64,000 bases of DNA from DATFVA01 sp963839165. Its GTDB lineage: Bacteria; Bacteroidota; Ignavibacteria; Ignavibacteriales; Ignavibacteriaceae. The translations under genes were made by a program, and so were the position numbers. Location of the stretch: assembly GCA_963839165.1 (NCBI GenBank), contig CAWIUG010000005.1, positions 682,001 through 746,000 on the forward strand. The letters are read 5' to 3'. The first letter of the stretch is position 1. The number at the start of each line of letters is the position of its first letter. This document shows positions 36,222-44,855 of the stretch, in pieces. The notes below the pieces were generated by a model. The model was not told where the DNA came from. It made no database searches and saw nothing but the letters and a program-made list of their open reading frames with translations.

Positions 36222-36949
36222 TGAGTATCTCCAGCGTTAAGGATACGGTTAATATTGTTAAGAAAATCGTCGACATCAGCGCACAGATAATACTTTTTTA
36301 AGAATTGCGATGCAATGGTAACTTCTCCCGCATTGATATAGTTCGCATAACCGGCCGCTATAGCCGACTTATTCTGACGGCTAAGGTCACAATCATATAC
36401 ATCTTTGGAAAACGAATCCAGGTAATCGATAATTTCCTCATTTTCCTGTATATAAAGGTCGTAGATATCGGTATTCACCAAATAAACCTGACCGCTCTCA
36501 TATTTCCAGCAATTTATAGGAAGGAAGATGTCGGAATCATCATCGTCGCTATTGAAGAATTCAAAACCGGGATTTCCGGTAACTATTATTTCTCCACCCT
36601 CCTCATTCGAGAACATATCATATGGTTCTGTCGTTCCGCTTCGTATAGAATCAGCTAGCGAAAATTCATCGATAGTATTGAAAATATAAATCGTATAATC
36701 CGGAATATCACCTGATGAGGATGAATCGATCACGATATACTCGTCTACGCTGTCGGCATCGAGGTCGACAGTATAGTCACGCGGGTTGCTGAACGTCATT
36801 TCAAAAATCACATTATTGGTTTCATTATCTGTAACAGTAAGAAGAGAATCGTGCAGCTGGGCAGTAAAAAGGTCGAATGTGAAAATCTGCTGCGGGAAAG
36901 CAGCACAGGCAGTAAGGACAAATAAAAGAAGGAAGAAAATTTTATTCAT
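36218..36949 (-). CDS. Secreted protein of unknown function with FG-GAP-like acidic repeat
   Basis: 243 residues from the ATG at 36949, chosen because it opens a clear signal peptide (IFFLLLFVLTACAAFPQ); the open frame begins 22 codons earlier. The mature part carries DLDADSVDEYIVIDSSSSG, a calcium-binding-like loop seen in FG-GAP/VCBS repeats, then DYTIYIFNT and a second acidic stretch (FFNSDDDDSDIF). Possibly a surface or periplasmic binding protein; the function is unknown. It overlaps the small gene downstream. Confidence 0.65.
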   Translation of the reverse strand: MNKIFFLLLFVLTACAAFPQQIFTFDLFTAQLHDSLLTVTDNETNNVIFEMTFSNPRDYTVDLDADSVDEYIVIDSSSSGDIPDYTIYIFNTIDEFSLADSIRSGTTEPYDMFSNEEGGEIIVTGNPGFEFFNSDDDDSDIFLPINCWKYESGQVYLVNTDIYDLYIQENEEIIDYLDSFSKDVYDCDLSRQNKSAIAAGYANYINAGEVTIASQFLKKYYLCADVDDFLNNINRILNAGDTQ

Positions 36950-37111
36950 AAAACCCGGATATATGGTTCTTTTACCAGGTAAATATAACAAATTTACCTT
37001 GAAGTCGAACCACAATATTAGTAAGCCTGCTAGTCTTCTGCGGAATGTATGATATAATCTAGAAGTAATTATTGGTTAATCTGTGAGCTGAAAACCGCAA
37101 TTATTTAAAAT
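36950..37111. other. Intergenic region upstream of the secreted-protein operon
   Basis: About 160 bases on the upstream side of the reverse-strand run at 33.1-36.9 kb, presumably holding its promoter. No repeat or gene was recognised apart from the pnt terminator that follows. Confidence 0.4.
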
Positions 37112-37141
37112 AACAACTCCCGGTAAGGACCGGGAGTTGTT
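37112..37141 (-). terminator. Terminator of the transhydrogenase operon
   Basis: A perfect 13-bp stem (AACAACTCCCGGT / ACCGGGAGTTGTT) with a 4-base loop, about 20 bases past the pntB stop. On the reverse strand it is followed by the A+T-rich ATTTTAAATAATT. Confidence 0.8.
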
Positions 37142-37159
37142 TGGATATTTGTGTTATAC

Positions 37160-38572
37160 TTACAGATTTTTTATTTCGTTGGTTAGTTTGGTCATTGCTT
37201 CTTTGGCGTCACCGAAATACATCAGGGCATTGGGATAGAAGAATAACTCGTTATCGATTCCTGCATAACCTACGTTAAGTGAACGTTTGTTAATTACAAC
37301 CGTCTTAGCGTAATCAACGTTCAGTATCGGCATTCCGTAAATAGGACTACTTTGATCGTGGCGGGCCGCAGGGTTGACCACATCATTAGCGCCGATTACG
37401 ATTACAACATCTGTGTTTGAGAAATCGTCGTTGATATCCTCCATTGCAAAAAGCTTATCGTAGGGAACTTGCGCTTCAGCAAGAAGCACGTTCATATGTC
37501 CCGGCATTCTTCCAGCCACCGGGTGAATAGCAAACCTTACATTAACGCCCTTCTTTTCAAGTACGTTCATTAAATCATGTACAGCATGCTGAGCCTGTGC
37601 TACAGCCATTCCATAACCGGGAACGATTATAACGCTGCTTACCGCATCAAGGAGCATCGCAAGCTCTTCAGCATCAATCGACTTAACATCACCCTTCGGA
37701 GAAGTTGTCCCTGTTGCTGTTCCAGTAGTACCTGCAGAAGCCCAGCCTCCGAGGAGTACATTCATAAGCGACCTGTTCATTCCCCTGCACATTATAAGTG
37801 TAAGTATAATTCCCGAGGCTCCGACTAGGGCGCCTGCAATTATGAGCTCATTATTACCAAGCACGAATCCGGTTGTTGAGCCCGCGATTCCTGAATAGGA
37901 GTTCAGCAGTGAAATTGCCACAGGCATATCTGCTCCTCCAATCGGAAGCACAAGCAGAACTCCCAGCACAAGTGAAACCAGGGTTATTATCAGCACTAAT
38001 GAGATTGAACCAGGATTAATAACTAAATATGTTCCCGCAGCAAGAACTGCCAGTACGAGAATAAGGTTGAGTGGATGCTGCAGAGGATATTTAACTACTT
38101 TGCCGGTAACTATACCCTGAAGTTTTCCGAACGCTATCATCGAACCGGTGAAAGTAACGCCGCCAATAAGCAGACTGAGAATTATAGCAATACCCTGGTC
38201 CATCGGCAGGTTGAACGGGAGTCCCTGATCTACCGGGTAGTTAGGGTTTAATTTATAATACTCCGCAAGAGCCACAAGGGTTGAAGCACCGCCCCCGAAA
38301 CCGTTCAGCATACCAACCATCTGGGGCATTCCTGTCATTGGAACTTTAATTGCGAGTATAACACCTATGAGCGAACCGACTATCACTCCTATGAGGATCC
38401 ACTCAAAGGTCAGAACGTTCTGATCAAACAGCGTGATAATAATCGCCATCGCCATACCGATTGACGCAAAAAGATTACCTTTACGTGCTGTCTTCGGCGA
38501 GCCGAGGTATTTAATTCCAAAGATGAAAAAGATCGAGGATACCAGGTAAGTTAATTCAATTACTATTCTCAT
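37160..38572 (-). CDS. pntB: NAD(P) transhydrogenase beta subunit
   Basis: 470 residues. Nine or so membrane helices in the first 270 residues, including TAMPQMVGMLNGFGGG-type and GADMPVAISLLNSYSG segments, are followed by the NADP-binding dIII domain. That domain has VIIVPGYGMAVAQAQHAVHDL and the loop IHPVAGRMPGHMNVLLAEA, plus GANDVVNPAA. It forms the proton-translocating transhydrogenase with the two PntA pieces, moving hydride from NADH to NADP+ at the inner membrane. Last gene of the operon. Confidence 0.95.
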   Translation of the reverse strand: MRIVIELTYLVSSIFFIFGIKYLGSPKTARKGNLFASIGMAMAIIITLFDQNVLTFEWILIGVIVGSLIGVILAIKVPMTGMPQMVGMLNGFGGGASTLVALAEYYKLNPNYPVDQGLPFNLPMDQGIAIILSLLIGGVTFTGSMIAFGKLQGIVTGKVVKYPLQHPLNLILVLAVLAAGTYLVINPGSISLVLIITLVSLVLGVLLVLPIGGADMPVAISLLNSYSGIAGSTTGFVLGNNELIIAGALVGASGIILTLIMCRGMNRSLMNVLLGGWASAGTTGTATGTTSPKGDVKSIDAEELAMLLDAVSSVIIVPGYGMAVAQAQHAVHDLMNVLEKKGVNVRFAIHPVAGRMPGHMNVLLAEAQVPYDKLFAMEDINDDFSNTDVVIVIGANDVVNPAARHDQSSPIYGMPILNVDYAKTVVINKRSLNVGYAGIDNELFFYPNALMYFGDAKEAMTKLTNEIKNL

Positions 38573-38581
38573 TTCTTATCC

Positions 38582-38869
38582 TCACTTTTTCTTTTTAAAC
38601 ATTTTTAACATCCTGTCGGTAACAAGGAAACCGCCGACCACGTTTATCATCGCAAATATTACTGCGACCATTCCCAGGATAGTGCTTATCGTAAACTGCT
38701 CCATCCCCGCGCTCAATAAAGCACCAACAATAGTTATACCCGAGATAGCATTCGAGCCCGACATAAGCGGGGTGTGCAGCGTTGGCGGCACCTTGGTTAT
38801 AAGTTCGAAACCGACGAATATTGCCAGCACGAACACGTATATGTGCATTAAAAAAGTTAAATCCACCAT
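38582..38869 (-). CDS. pntAB: NAD(P) transhydrogenase alpha subunit, membrane part
   Basis: 95 residues made of three or four membrane helices (IYVFVLAIFVGFELITKVPPTLHTPLMSG, AISGITIVGALL, FGMVAVIFAMINVVGGF-like) ending in a lysine-rich tail. It corresponds to domain II of the single-chain PntA of E. coli. Here PntA is split in two, as in Rhodospirillum-type three-gene operons. It lies between pntAA and pntB with 9 and 40 bases around it. Confidence 0.93.
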   Translation of the reverse strand: MVDLTFLMHIYVFVLAIFVGFELITKVPPTLHTPLMSGSNAISGITIVGALLSAGMEQFTISTILGMVAVIFAMINVVGGFLVTDRMLKMFKKKK

Positions 38870-38909
38870 AAATTTTTTCCTTCCTTATATTTACCGGAAC
38901 TGCTGCAAA

Positions 38910-40055
38910 CTACTTTAATAATTCTTTTACTCTGGGGTTAATCACTTCTTTATTATGTGTGATAAGACTTCCCTTAACGATCTCGTCCTCAAGGTTTAAT
39001 GTCACCTTACCTTCTTTTCCTATATGCGTGATGAGACTGAGAAGATTCTTCGCATACATTTCGCTTGAGTGGGTAGGAACGAGACTCGGCAAGTTAGGCT
39101 CTCCAATAATGTTTACTCCATATTTTTTAACTGTCTTCCCTTTCTCACTTACTTCGCAGTTGCCTCCAAACTCAACGGCCATATCAAGTATTACACTGCC
39201 GGGACGCATATTCTTAACCATTTCTTCTGTTACAAGAACGGGAGCTTTTTTGCCCGGAACCAGGGCTGTTGTAATTACAATATCAGCTTCAGTAATATGC
39301 TTGAATATCAGCTCCTTCTGCTTCTTAAGAAATTCCTCAGATGCTTCTTTGGCATAACCACCCGCATCCTGCATATTTTCATCGGCCTCAACTTCAATAA
39401 ATCTTCCGCCGAGCGACTGAACTTCCTCCTTAACGGCGGGACGAATATCGGATACTTCCACCACTGCTCCTAATCTTTTGGCGGTTCCGAGGGCCTGGAG
39501 TCCCGCAACCCCTGCTCCCATAATCACCACTTTAGCCGGGGAGATTGTACCGGCCGCCGTCATCATTAAGGGGAATATTTTGCCGAGGGTATCGGCGCAC
39601 ATTACAACACTTTTGTAACCGGCAAGATTTGCCTGGGAACTGAGAGCATCCATCTTCTGAGCAAGAGTGGTTCTCGGGATCATATCCATAGAGATAACAT
39701 TGATGCCCTTTTCGGCGCATTTCTTTGCTATATCGGGATAATTAAGGGGATAGAGGAACGTAACCAGGATCGTTCCCTCTTTCATCAGATCAAGTTCATG
39801 CTTATTCTGCTCAGGGTGTTCTATTGGTCTCTGAACTTTAAGTACTATATCGGCGGAAGAATACAGTTCCTGCAGGTTGTCTATTATCTTCGCTCCTGCA
39901 GCCTTGTATTTTTCGTCGGTAAAGCCAGCGTTAATACCGGCATTCTTTTCTATGTGTATTTCGAATCCTGCTTTTATGAGCTTGGGTACAACGTCGGGAA
40001 CGGTTGCAACCCGGTTCTCTCCGGTAAGTATTTCTTTTGGGACAGCTATTATCAA
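38910..40055 (-). CDS. pntAA: NAD(P) transhydrogenase alpha subunit, soluble NAD-binding part
   Basis: 381 residues. The N-terminal part (VPKEILTGENRVATVPDVV) is shared with alanine dehydrogenases. The NAD fold shows VVIMGAGVAGLQALGTAKRLGAVVEVSD and SVILDMAVEFGGNCE. The chain stops where the membrane domain would begin in the fused PntA. TTG start at 40055 behind a near-perfect AGGAGGAGG site. First gene of the pntAA-pntAB-pntB operon. Confidence 0.94.
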   Translation of the reverse strand: MIIAVPKEILTGENRVATVPDVVPKLIKAGFEIHIEKNAGINAGFTDEKYKAAGAKIIDNLQELYSSADIVLKVQRPIEHPEQNKHELDLMKEGTILVTFLYPLNYPDIAKKCAEKGINVISMDMIPRTTLAQKMDALSSQANLAGYKSVVMCADTLGKIFPLMMTAAGTISPAKVVIMGAGVAGLQALGTAKRLGAVVEVSDIRPAVKEEVQSLGGRFIEVEADENMQDAGGYAKEASEEFLKKQKELIFKHITEADIVITTALVPGKKAPVLVTEEMVKNMRPGSVILDMAVEFGGNCEVSEKGKTVKKYGVNIIGEPNLPSLVPTHSSEMYAKNLLSLITHIGKEGKVTLNLEDEIVKGSLITHNKEVINPRVKELLK

Positions 40056-40091
40056 GGTGGTCCTCCTCCTTTAAATTCTAATTTTAATGAG

Positions 40092-40122
40092 TAAAACTAA
40101 GAGGTTTGCTGACTAAATTCAA
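40092..40122 (-). promoter_or_regulatory. Candidate promoter of the pnt operon
   Basis: On the reverse strand, TTG (40122-40120), a 20-base spacer and TAGTTTTA (40099-40092), about 37 bases upstream of the pntAA start. Confidence 0.4.
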
Positions 40123-40198
40123 ACCGGGAATAATGTTTTGGTTTTGACAATTATTAGTACATCAACATCAGAAAATTGGGACAAGCAGAACTAAAAAA

Positions 40199-41263
40199 TC
40201 AGGCAGGCTGTTCGTGGGTAAGGCAATGGAGTGTGCCTAATCCCCATACCAGATCTATCGCGTGAATCCCTATTACAGGGCGGTCGGTTATAAGTTCTGA
40301 AAGGATTCCCAGTGCTCCTTTATCATTGGGATCATTGAATGTAGGAACCAGTACTGCATAATTTGAAAAATAGAAATTAGCGTAGCTGGCAGGCAGACGT
40401 TCTCCCTTAAAAATTACAGGAGCAGGCATTGGAAGCGCCACAATGTTAAGTGATTCACCCTGTTGAAGACTTACACCTTCAAGTCTCTCGCGGTTTTCCT
40501 TCAGCGGCAAATAATTAGGATCGTTCGGATTTTCTTCCTGTACCAGTACTACCGTATTTTTATTTACGAACCTGCAGAGATCGTCTACATGTCCGTGTGT
40601 ATCATCCCCGGCTATCCCCTTCCCCAGCCAGATAGTTTGTTTGATACCGAGGTAGTTACTGAATACAGTCTCATAGTCTCTTTTGGTGAAACCGGGATTC
40701 CTTACCTGAGTGTTTGGATCCATCAGACATTCTTTGGTAGTAATTAAAGTACCTGCGCCGTTTGTATCGATGCTGCCGCCTTCGAGCACAACGTGACGGT
40801 TATTGTATAGGGGGACAATTCTTTCTAAAGCGAATTTCTTAGCGACGAATGACGGAAGCTTCTCATCCTTTTTGAAATTATCGTATTTAGCCCAACCATT
40901 AAACCGGAAATTAACCGCCGCGGTACCACTCCGTTTACTATTAAGGAAGGCCGGTCCGGAATCTCTCATCCATCCCCTGTTGGTAGGCTGTGTGAAGAAC
41001 TCAATATTATCGAAGTTAAGGTTCACAGATTTTAGTACACGCTCAGCCTTTTTTTGATGATCCTTATTTTCAACGATGATCCTGACCTTTTCACCGCGAG
41101 AGATATACCGGGTAATCTCTGCATAAACCCAGGGTATGGGAGCAAACTTGCCAGGCCAGTCCTTCGTATTATGCGGCCATCCAAGCCAGGTTGCTTCGTG
41201 ACTATCCCACTCAGGTGGGTAGTAATAGTCCTTTATATCAAATTTTCTTTTTGATGCGTTCAT
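40199..41263 (-). CDS. aguA: Agmatine deiminase
   Basis: 354 residues. Typical blocks are YYYPPEWDSHEATWLGWPHN, TNRGWMRDSGPAF (catalytic Asp), VVLEGGSIDTNGAGTLITT, GDDTHGHVDDLCRFV and the terminal LGTLHCLTHEQPA with nucleophilic Cys347. It converts agmatine to N-carbamoylputrescine plus ammonia. It follows aguB by 9 bases, so the two steps from agmatine to putrescine are in one operon. An arginine decarboxylase must lie elsewhere. Confidence 0.96.
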   Translation of the reverse strand: MNASKRKFDIKDYYYPPEWDSHEATWLGWPHNTKDWPGKFAPIPWVYAEITRYISRGEKVRIIVENKDHQKKAERVLKSVNLNFDNIEFFTQPTNRGWMRDSGPAFLNSKRSGTAAVNFRFNGWAKYDNFKKDEKLPSFVAKKFALERIVPLYNNRHVVLEGGSIDTNGAGTLITTKECLMDPNTQVRNPGFTKRDYETVFSNYLGIKQTIWLGKGIAGDDTHGHVDDLCRFVNKNTVVLVQEENPNDPNYLPLKENRERLEGVSLQQGESLNIVALPMPAPVIFKGERLPASYANFYFSNYAVLVPTFNDPNDKGALGILSELITDRPVIGIHAIDLVWGLGTLHCLTHEQPA

Positions 41264-41272
41264 AGCGGGCTT

Positions 41273-42169
41273 TTAATCAAGGAATCTTTTATCTATCCCA
41301 ACATAAGAATCGATCCTGCGGTCCCTCAGGAAAGGCCAGTTTCTTCTTATATATTCGATTCGCGAAGTATCAACCTCGGCCAGCAGGATTTCCTCCTTTT
41401 TGGGAGAAGCCTCGGCTATAACAATTCCCTGGGGATCGGCAACGAAAGAAGAGCCCCAGAATTCTATGCCGGCAGATGATCTATCCGGTTTTTCGAGTCC
41501 CACCCTGTTAACCGCCGCAACGTAAATACCGTTAGCTATTGCGTGACCTCTCTGAATGGTTTTCCAGGAATCGAACTGCGGCTGACCATGTTCTTTCTTT
41601 TCGTGGGGATGCCAGCCTATGGCCGTGGGATAAAAAATAACGCTAGCCCCTTTCAAAGCAGTAATCCTTGCACTTTCGGGGTACCATTGATCCCAGCATA
41701 CAAGGGTGCCGACGCTGCCGAACTCTGTCTGAAACGATTTATACCCGAGATCTCCGGGTGTGAAGTAAAATTTCTCATAGTAGGCAGGGTCATCAGGGAT
41801 GTGCATCTTCCTGTATAATCCTGAAACCTCGCCCGCTGTACTGATCATCGCTATGGTATTGTGGTATACACCCTGTGCACGTTTTTCGAACAATGAGGCT
41901 GTAATGACCACATTATGTTTGCGTGCGGCCTCACCGAGAACTTCTGTAGCAGGACCGGGAATTGTTTCTGCAAGATTGAAGTTCTCAATATCTTCTTTCT
42001 GGCAGAAATACTGAGATCTGAAAAGCTCAGGCAGGCAAATTACTTTGGCGCCTTTCTTTGCGGCTTTGGCAATGCGGTCGACAGCCTTCTTCAGGTTATC
42101 CCCAGGATCCGGGGACATCGACATCTGGATCAGGCCGATCGTGAACTTATCGGGGGTATGTTTACTCAT
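41273..42169 (-). CDS. aguB: N-carbamoylputrescine amidase
   Basis: 298 residues of the nitrilase superfamily. The catalytic triad is Glu48 (ICLPELF), Lys121 (YRKMHIPDDP) and Cys158 (LVCWDQWYPE). It has the AguB-specific FWGSSFVADPQG and closing DRRIDSYVGIDKR segments. It releases putrescine, ammonia and CO2 from N-carbamoylputrescine. First gene of the aguB-aguA pair. The hairpin element at 42194-42308 lies between its start and the next gene. Confidence 0.95.
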   Translation of the reverse strand: MSKHTPDKFTIGLIQMSMSPDPGDNLKKAVDRIAKAAKKGAKVICLPELFRSQYFCQKEDIENFNLAETIPGPATEVLGEAARKHNVVITASLFEKRAQGVYHNTIAMISTAGEVSGLYRKMHIPDDPAYYEKFYFTPGDLGYKSFQTEFGSVGTLVCWDQWYPESARITALKGASVIFYPTAIGWHPHEKKEHGQPQFDSWKTIQRGHAIANGIYVAAVNRVGLEKPDRSSAGIEFWGSSFVADPQGIVIAEASPKKEEILLAEVDTSRIEYIRRNWPFLRDRRIDSYVGIDKRFLD

Positions 42170-42193
42170 AACTAAGATTCCATTAAGTATAAT

Positions 42194-42308
42194 TTGGAGG
42201 CTGTTATAAGTGCCATTAAGCTTTTATTTCTGAATCTAAAGCTCGATTTTGAATCAGAATCTGAAACCTGTTCAGGTTCACAATTTCAGATTTATGAGAC
42301 AGCCTCAA
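42194..42308. mobile_element. Candidate MITE-like hairpin element with terminal inverted repeats
   Basis: About 115 bases bounded by TTGGAGGCTGT on the left and ACAGCCTCAA on the right; the ends are near-perfect inverted repeats that continue, loosely, as TATAAG/TTATGA. Inside is AATCTGAAA (42258-42266) pairing with TTTCAGATT (42284-42292), enclosing AACCTG-TT-CAGGTT. No coding sequence, no run of T and no obvious target duplication. Terminal repeats of this GAGGCTGT type occur on Bacteroidota insertion sequences, so a non-autonomous relic is possible; a structured leader of aguB is the alternative. Confidence 0.4.
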
Positions 42309-42356
42309 CCGGATAGCCTGATACTAAAATATTAACTCGTTCAAGAGTTTATCCAA

Positions 42357-43292
42357 TTATTCTTTCTCTTCGATATTCTTTTCAGAAACAAGTTTGCCAT
42401 CTTCGGAGTATTCTTTGCTCTTAACCAGCTTTCCGTTCTCATATGTCTCAATATACCACAAAGTTCCATTATTACGGTAAATTTTAGTATCGCCATCAAG
42501 ATTATTTTCTTCATAATGCTGTTCCGACCAAAGAGTACCGTCCTCATACCAGGATTTCGTTATCCCGTCTTTCATTCCATTTTCATATTCACTTTCAGAC
42601 TTTACTTTACCATTTTCATAATAGTTCTTCACCATACCAATAAGCTGCGAGTATTCAAAATTCTTCTCTGCCATAATCTGGCCGGCGGGATAGTATTCTT
42701 TAAGAGGACCTTCAATATTTCCGTTCACATAATTATACGACCCCTTTAAGGTACCGTTATCGTAATACCAGTCGGTTTTTCCATTCTGAACATCATTAGT
42801 ATACATTGCAGACACCTTCATTGTACCATTAGGATAATACTCAGACGACTTCCCTTCCCTTAGTCCGTTTTTATAAAAATAAACCGAACTTAGTCCCCCG
42901 CCGTTAAAAAATGTTCTTATCGTATCATCAAATGCACCCTGATTATACTGTCCCGTTTCCTTTAGAATTCCTTCAGGGAAATATGTTGAGTAGTGTCCAT
43001 CCAGTTTATTGTTATTATAATTAAGATTCTCCTTAAGCACTCCCGAATCGTAATAGCTGCGGCTGCTGCCTTCCTTTTTGCCATTGTTGTAATGCACTAC
43101 TTCTTTAAGAATGCCTGAATCATAATAATACCTGCACTCACCATTTAACACACCATTAGTATAATTTTCCAGCTGTTTGAGTGTACCGTCAGGATACGTC
43201 TCTTTTACAGGACCCTCCTGAGAAAAAACAAAAATGTTTCCCGTTAACAGAAATAAAACGAAAAATAATTTAGCTCCCGATAGATGAAACAA
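42357..43292 (-). CDS. MORN_2/YwqK-repeat secreted protein, copy 2
   Basis: 311 residues from TTG at 43292, which is five bases after GGGAGG and gives a clean signal peptide (LFFVLFLLTGNIFVFSQ). The rest is about eleven repeats of the pattern YYxNGxLKxxxxYxNGxxxG, the MORN_2 unit annotated in databases as YwqK-family antitoxin. No toxin gene is nearby, so that label should not be taken literally. It overlaps the end of the upstream paralogue by 23 bases, with its ribosome site inside that gene. It is probably an envelope or secreted structural protein. Confidence 0.75.
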   Translation of the reverse strand: MFHLSGAKLFFVLFLLTGNIFVFSQEGPVKETYPDGTLKQLENYTNGVLNGECRYYYDSGILKEVVHYNNGKKEGSSRSYYDSGVLKENLNYNNNKLDGHYSTYFPEGILKETGQYNQGAFDDTIRTFFNGGGLSSVYFYKNGLREGKSSEYYPNGTMKVSAMYTNDVQNGKTDWYYDNGTLKGSYNYVNGNIEGPLKEYYPAGQIMAEKNFEYSQLIGMVKNYYENGKVKSESEYENGMKDGITKSWYEDGTLWSEQHYEENNLDGDTKIYRNNGTLWYIETYENGKLVKSKEYSEDGKLVSEKNIEEKE

Positions 43293-44616
43293 GTTTTCCT
43301 CCCTCGTCATATACTTTACTTGTTTGAAGAACTCCGCCGTTATAGTATTCTTCTTTTTTAATGATACCATTTTCGAAATAATCTCTCACAAAACTATTAA
43401 GTTCACCGGAAGAATAATTTTCCTCCCTTTTCAGAGTGCCGTTTTCATAATAATAATATTTACGTCCCTCCGGTTTGCCATTTATAAAGGTGCATTCAGA
43501 TTCCAGGGTGCCTCTCTCATAGAATGCCTTGTAGGCTCCTGTTTTGATGCCGCTGTTATAATGCTCAACGTATTTAACATTTCCGTTTTTATAATACGCG
43601 AGGTAAATCCCGTCCTTAATATTATTATTATAATTCACCTCCGATTCAATTAGTCCCTCAGGATAATAATTTCTGGTAATTCCTGTACGGACACCATGAG
43701 TATAATCGATCGATGATTTCATGACCCCATTTTCATAATATGTAAAAGAGCGGTCGTTCAGTGTATCATTTTCATAATGATATTCTTCATTCAGAAAACC
43801 GCTGTCATAATAATAATTTGCAAAGTTTTCTTTCTTGCCGTCTTTATAATAAACCTCACTTTTAAGGGAGCCGTTACCATAATATTCTCTCTCAGTATTT
43901 TCCTTAGCTTCAATCTTTCCAAGATAATCGTACCTGATACGATTCTTCAGCTCACCATTTTCATAAGTATCAATCACCCTTATCTCAGCGGCCGAATCAT
44001 AAATCTTTACTTCTCCTACAATCTTATCATCCTTAAAGTATGCATCAACAGCCACTTTGCCGTTTTGGTGGTAAACTTTGGTAGATCCCTGCATTACCCC
44101 GTTATTGAATGTCTTTTCCACTTCGACAGCGCCCGATTTATAAAAAGTTCTTGAAATTCCCTGGAGAAGTCCAATTGAATAATTCCATTCGCCCTGAAGT
44201 TCACCAGATTTATAATAGGTATAAGTAATACCGTCGAGTACACCCTGGTAATAATTCTGTTTCGCCCAGAGCTCGCCCGTTTCATAATACCAGAAGGAAG
44301 TATCCTGCTTTACGCCATCTTTGTAATTCCATTTGGTACTGACGATTCCATCCTCGAAGTACCAGGTTTGAATTCCCTCCTCCTTACCCTCGAAGTAATG
44401 CCATTTTTTCCATACCTTCCCGTTAGGGTAATATTCGTAATACGCGCCGTGGAGCTGACCCCTCCAGTAAGTACCTGAAGTTTTCACGTTACCGTTTGGG
44501 TAATAAGTTTTCCTGACATTTCCCGAGGTATCAATATCCTGTGCCGAAATAATTGATGTAAGGGAAATAAAGAAAAGAATTCCGAAAAGAATAATAGTGA
44601 TTAATTTCTGCGTCAA
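43270..44616 (-). CDS. MORN_2/YwqK-repeat secreted protein, copy 1
   Basis: 448 residues with a signal peptide (ILFGILFFISLTSIISAQ) and about seventeen MORN_2 units. These read YYPNGNVKTSGTYWRGQLHGAYYEYY and similar, continuing to the last residues without a sorting domain. Glu/Lys/Tyr-rich beta-hairpins of this kind are often seen in secreted or surface proteins of Bacteroidota. The start is TTG (44616) with a distant AAGGAT site. It is the probable parent copy of the tandem duplication. Confidence 0.75.
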   Translation of the reverse strand: MTQKLITIILFGILFFISLTSIISAQDIDTSGNVRKTYYPNGNVKTSGTYWRGQLHGAYYEYYPNGKVWKKWHYFEGKEEGIQTWYFEDGIVSTKWNYKDGVKQDTSFWYYETGELWAKQNYYQGVLDGITYTYYKSGELQGEWNYSIGLLQGISRTFYKSGAVEVEKTFNNGVMQGSTKVYHQNGKVAVDAYFKDDKIVGEVKIYDSAAEIRVIDTYENGELKNRIRYDYLGKIEAKENTEREYYGNGSLKSEVYYKDGKKENFANYYYDSGFLNEEYHYENDTLNDRSFTYYENGVMKSSIDYTHGVRTGITRNYYPEGLIESEVNYNNNIKDGIYLAYYKNGNVKYVEHYNSGIKTGAYKAFYERGTLESECTFINGKPEGRKYYYYENGTLKREENYSSGELNSFVRDYFENGIIKKEEYYNGGVLQTSKVYDEGGKLVSSIGS

Positions 44617-44734
44617 ACGGGGACTAATCCTTTTTATCTAAATATATTATGCAAAATTAAAATTATTCCGCTATAAGAAAAACAGATAAAGAAATACATA
44701 AAAATTAAAGCAGGGCAGAAGGGGCGACAGGAGC

Positions 44735-44792
44735 CACCATTGCTCATTGCCAACATAATTTATTGGGATTAAGAGGCAATAGAAGCAGCTGA
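44735..44792. repeat. Flanking repeat of the accessory block, left copy
   Basis: CACCATTGCTC..., then CAACATAATTTATT..., ...AAGAGGCAATAGAAGCAGCT. It matches 47323-47380 in the same orientation over about 58 bases with a few mismatches and gaps. Read on the reverse strand it encodes LLLLPLNPNKLCWQ, resembling the end of the broken gene at the other copy. Confidence 0.7.
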
Positions 44793-44855
44793 AGTTTATT
44801 GACGATATCGCCTTTGTTGTTGGACAGCTTGTCGTGCCATGACTGTTTAACTACA

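Noticed and set aside
42357..44616. Toxin-antitoxin module (YwqK family name)
   Set aside because: The proteins have signal peptides, are long, and no toxin partner is adjacent.
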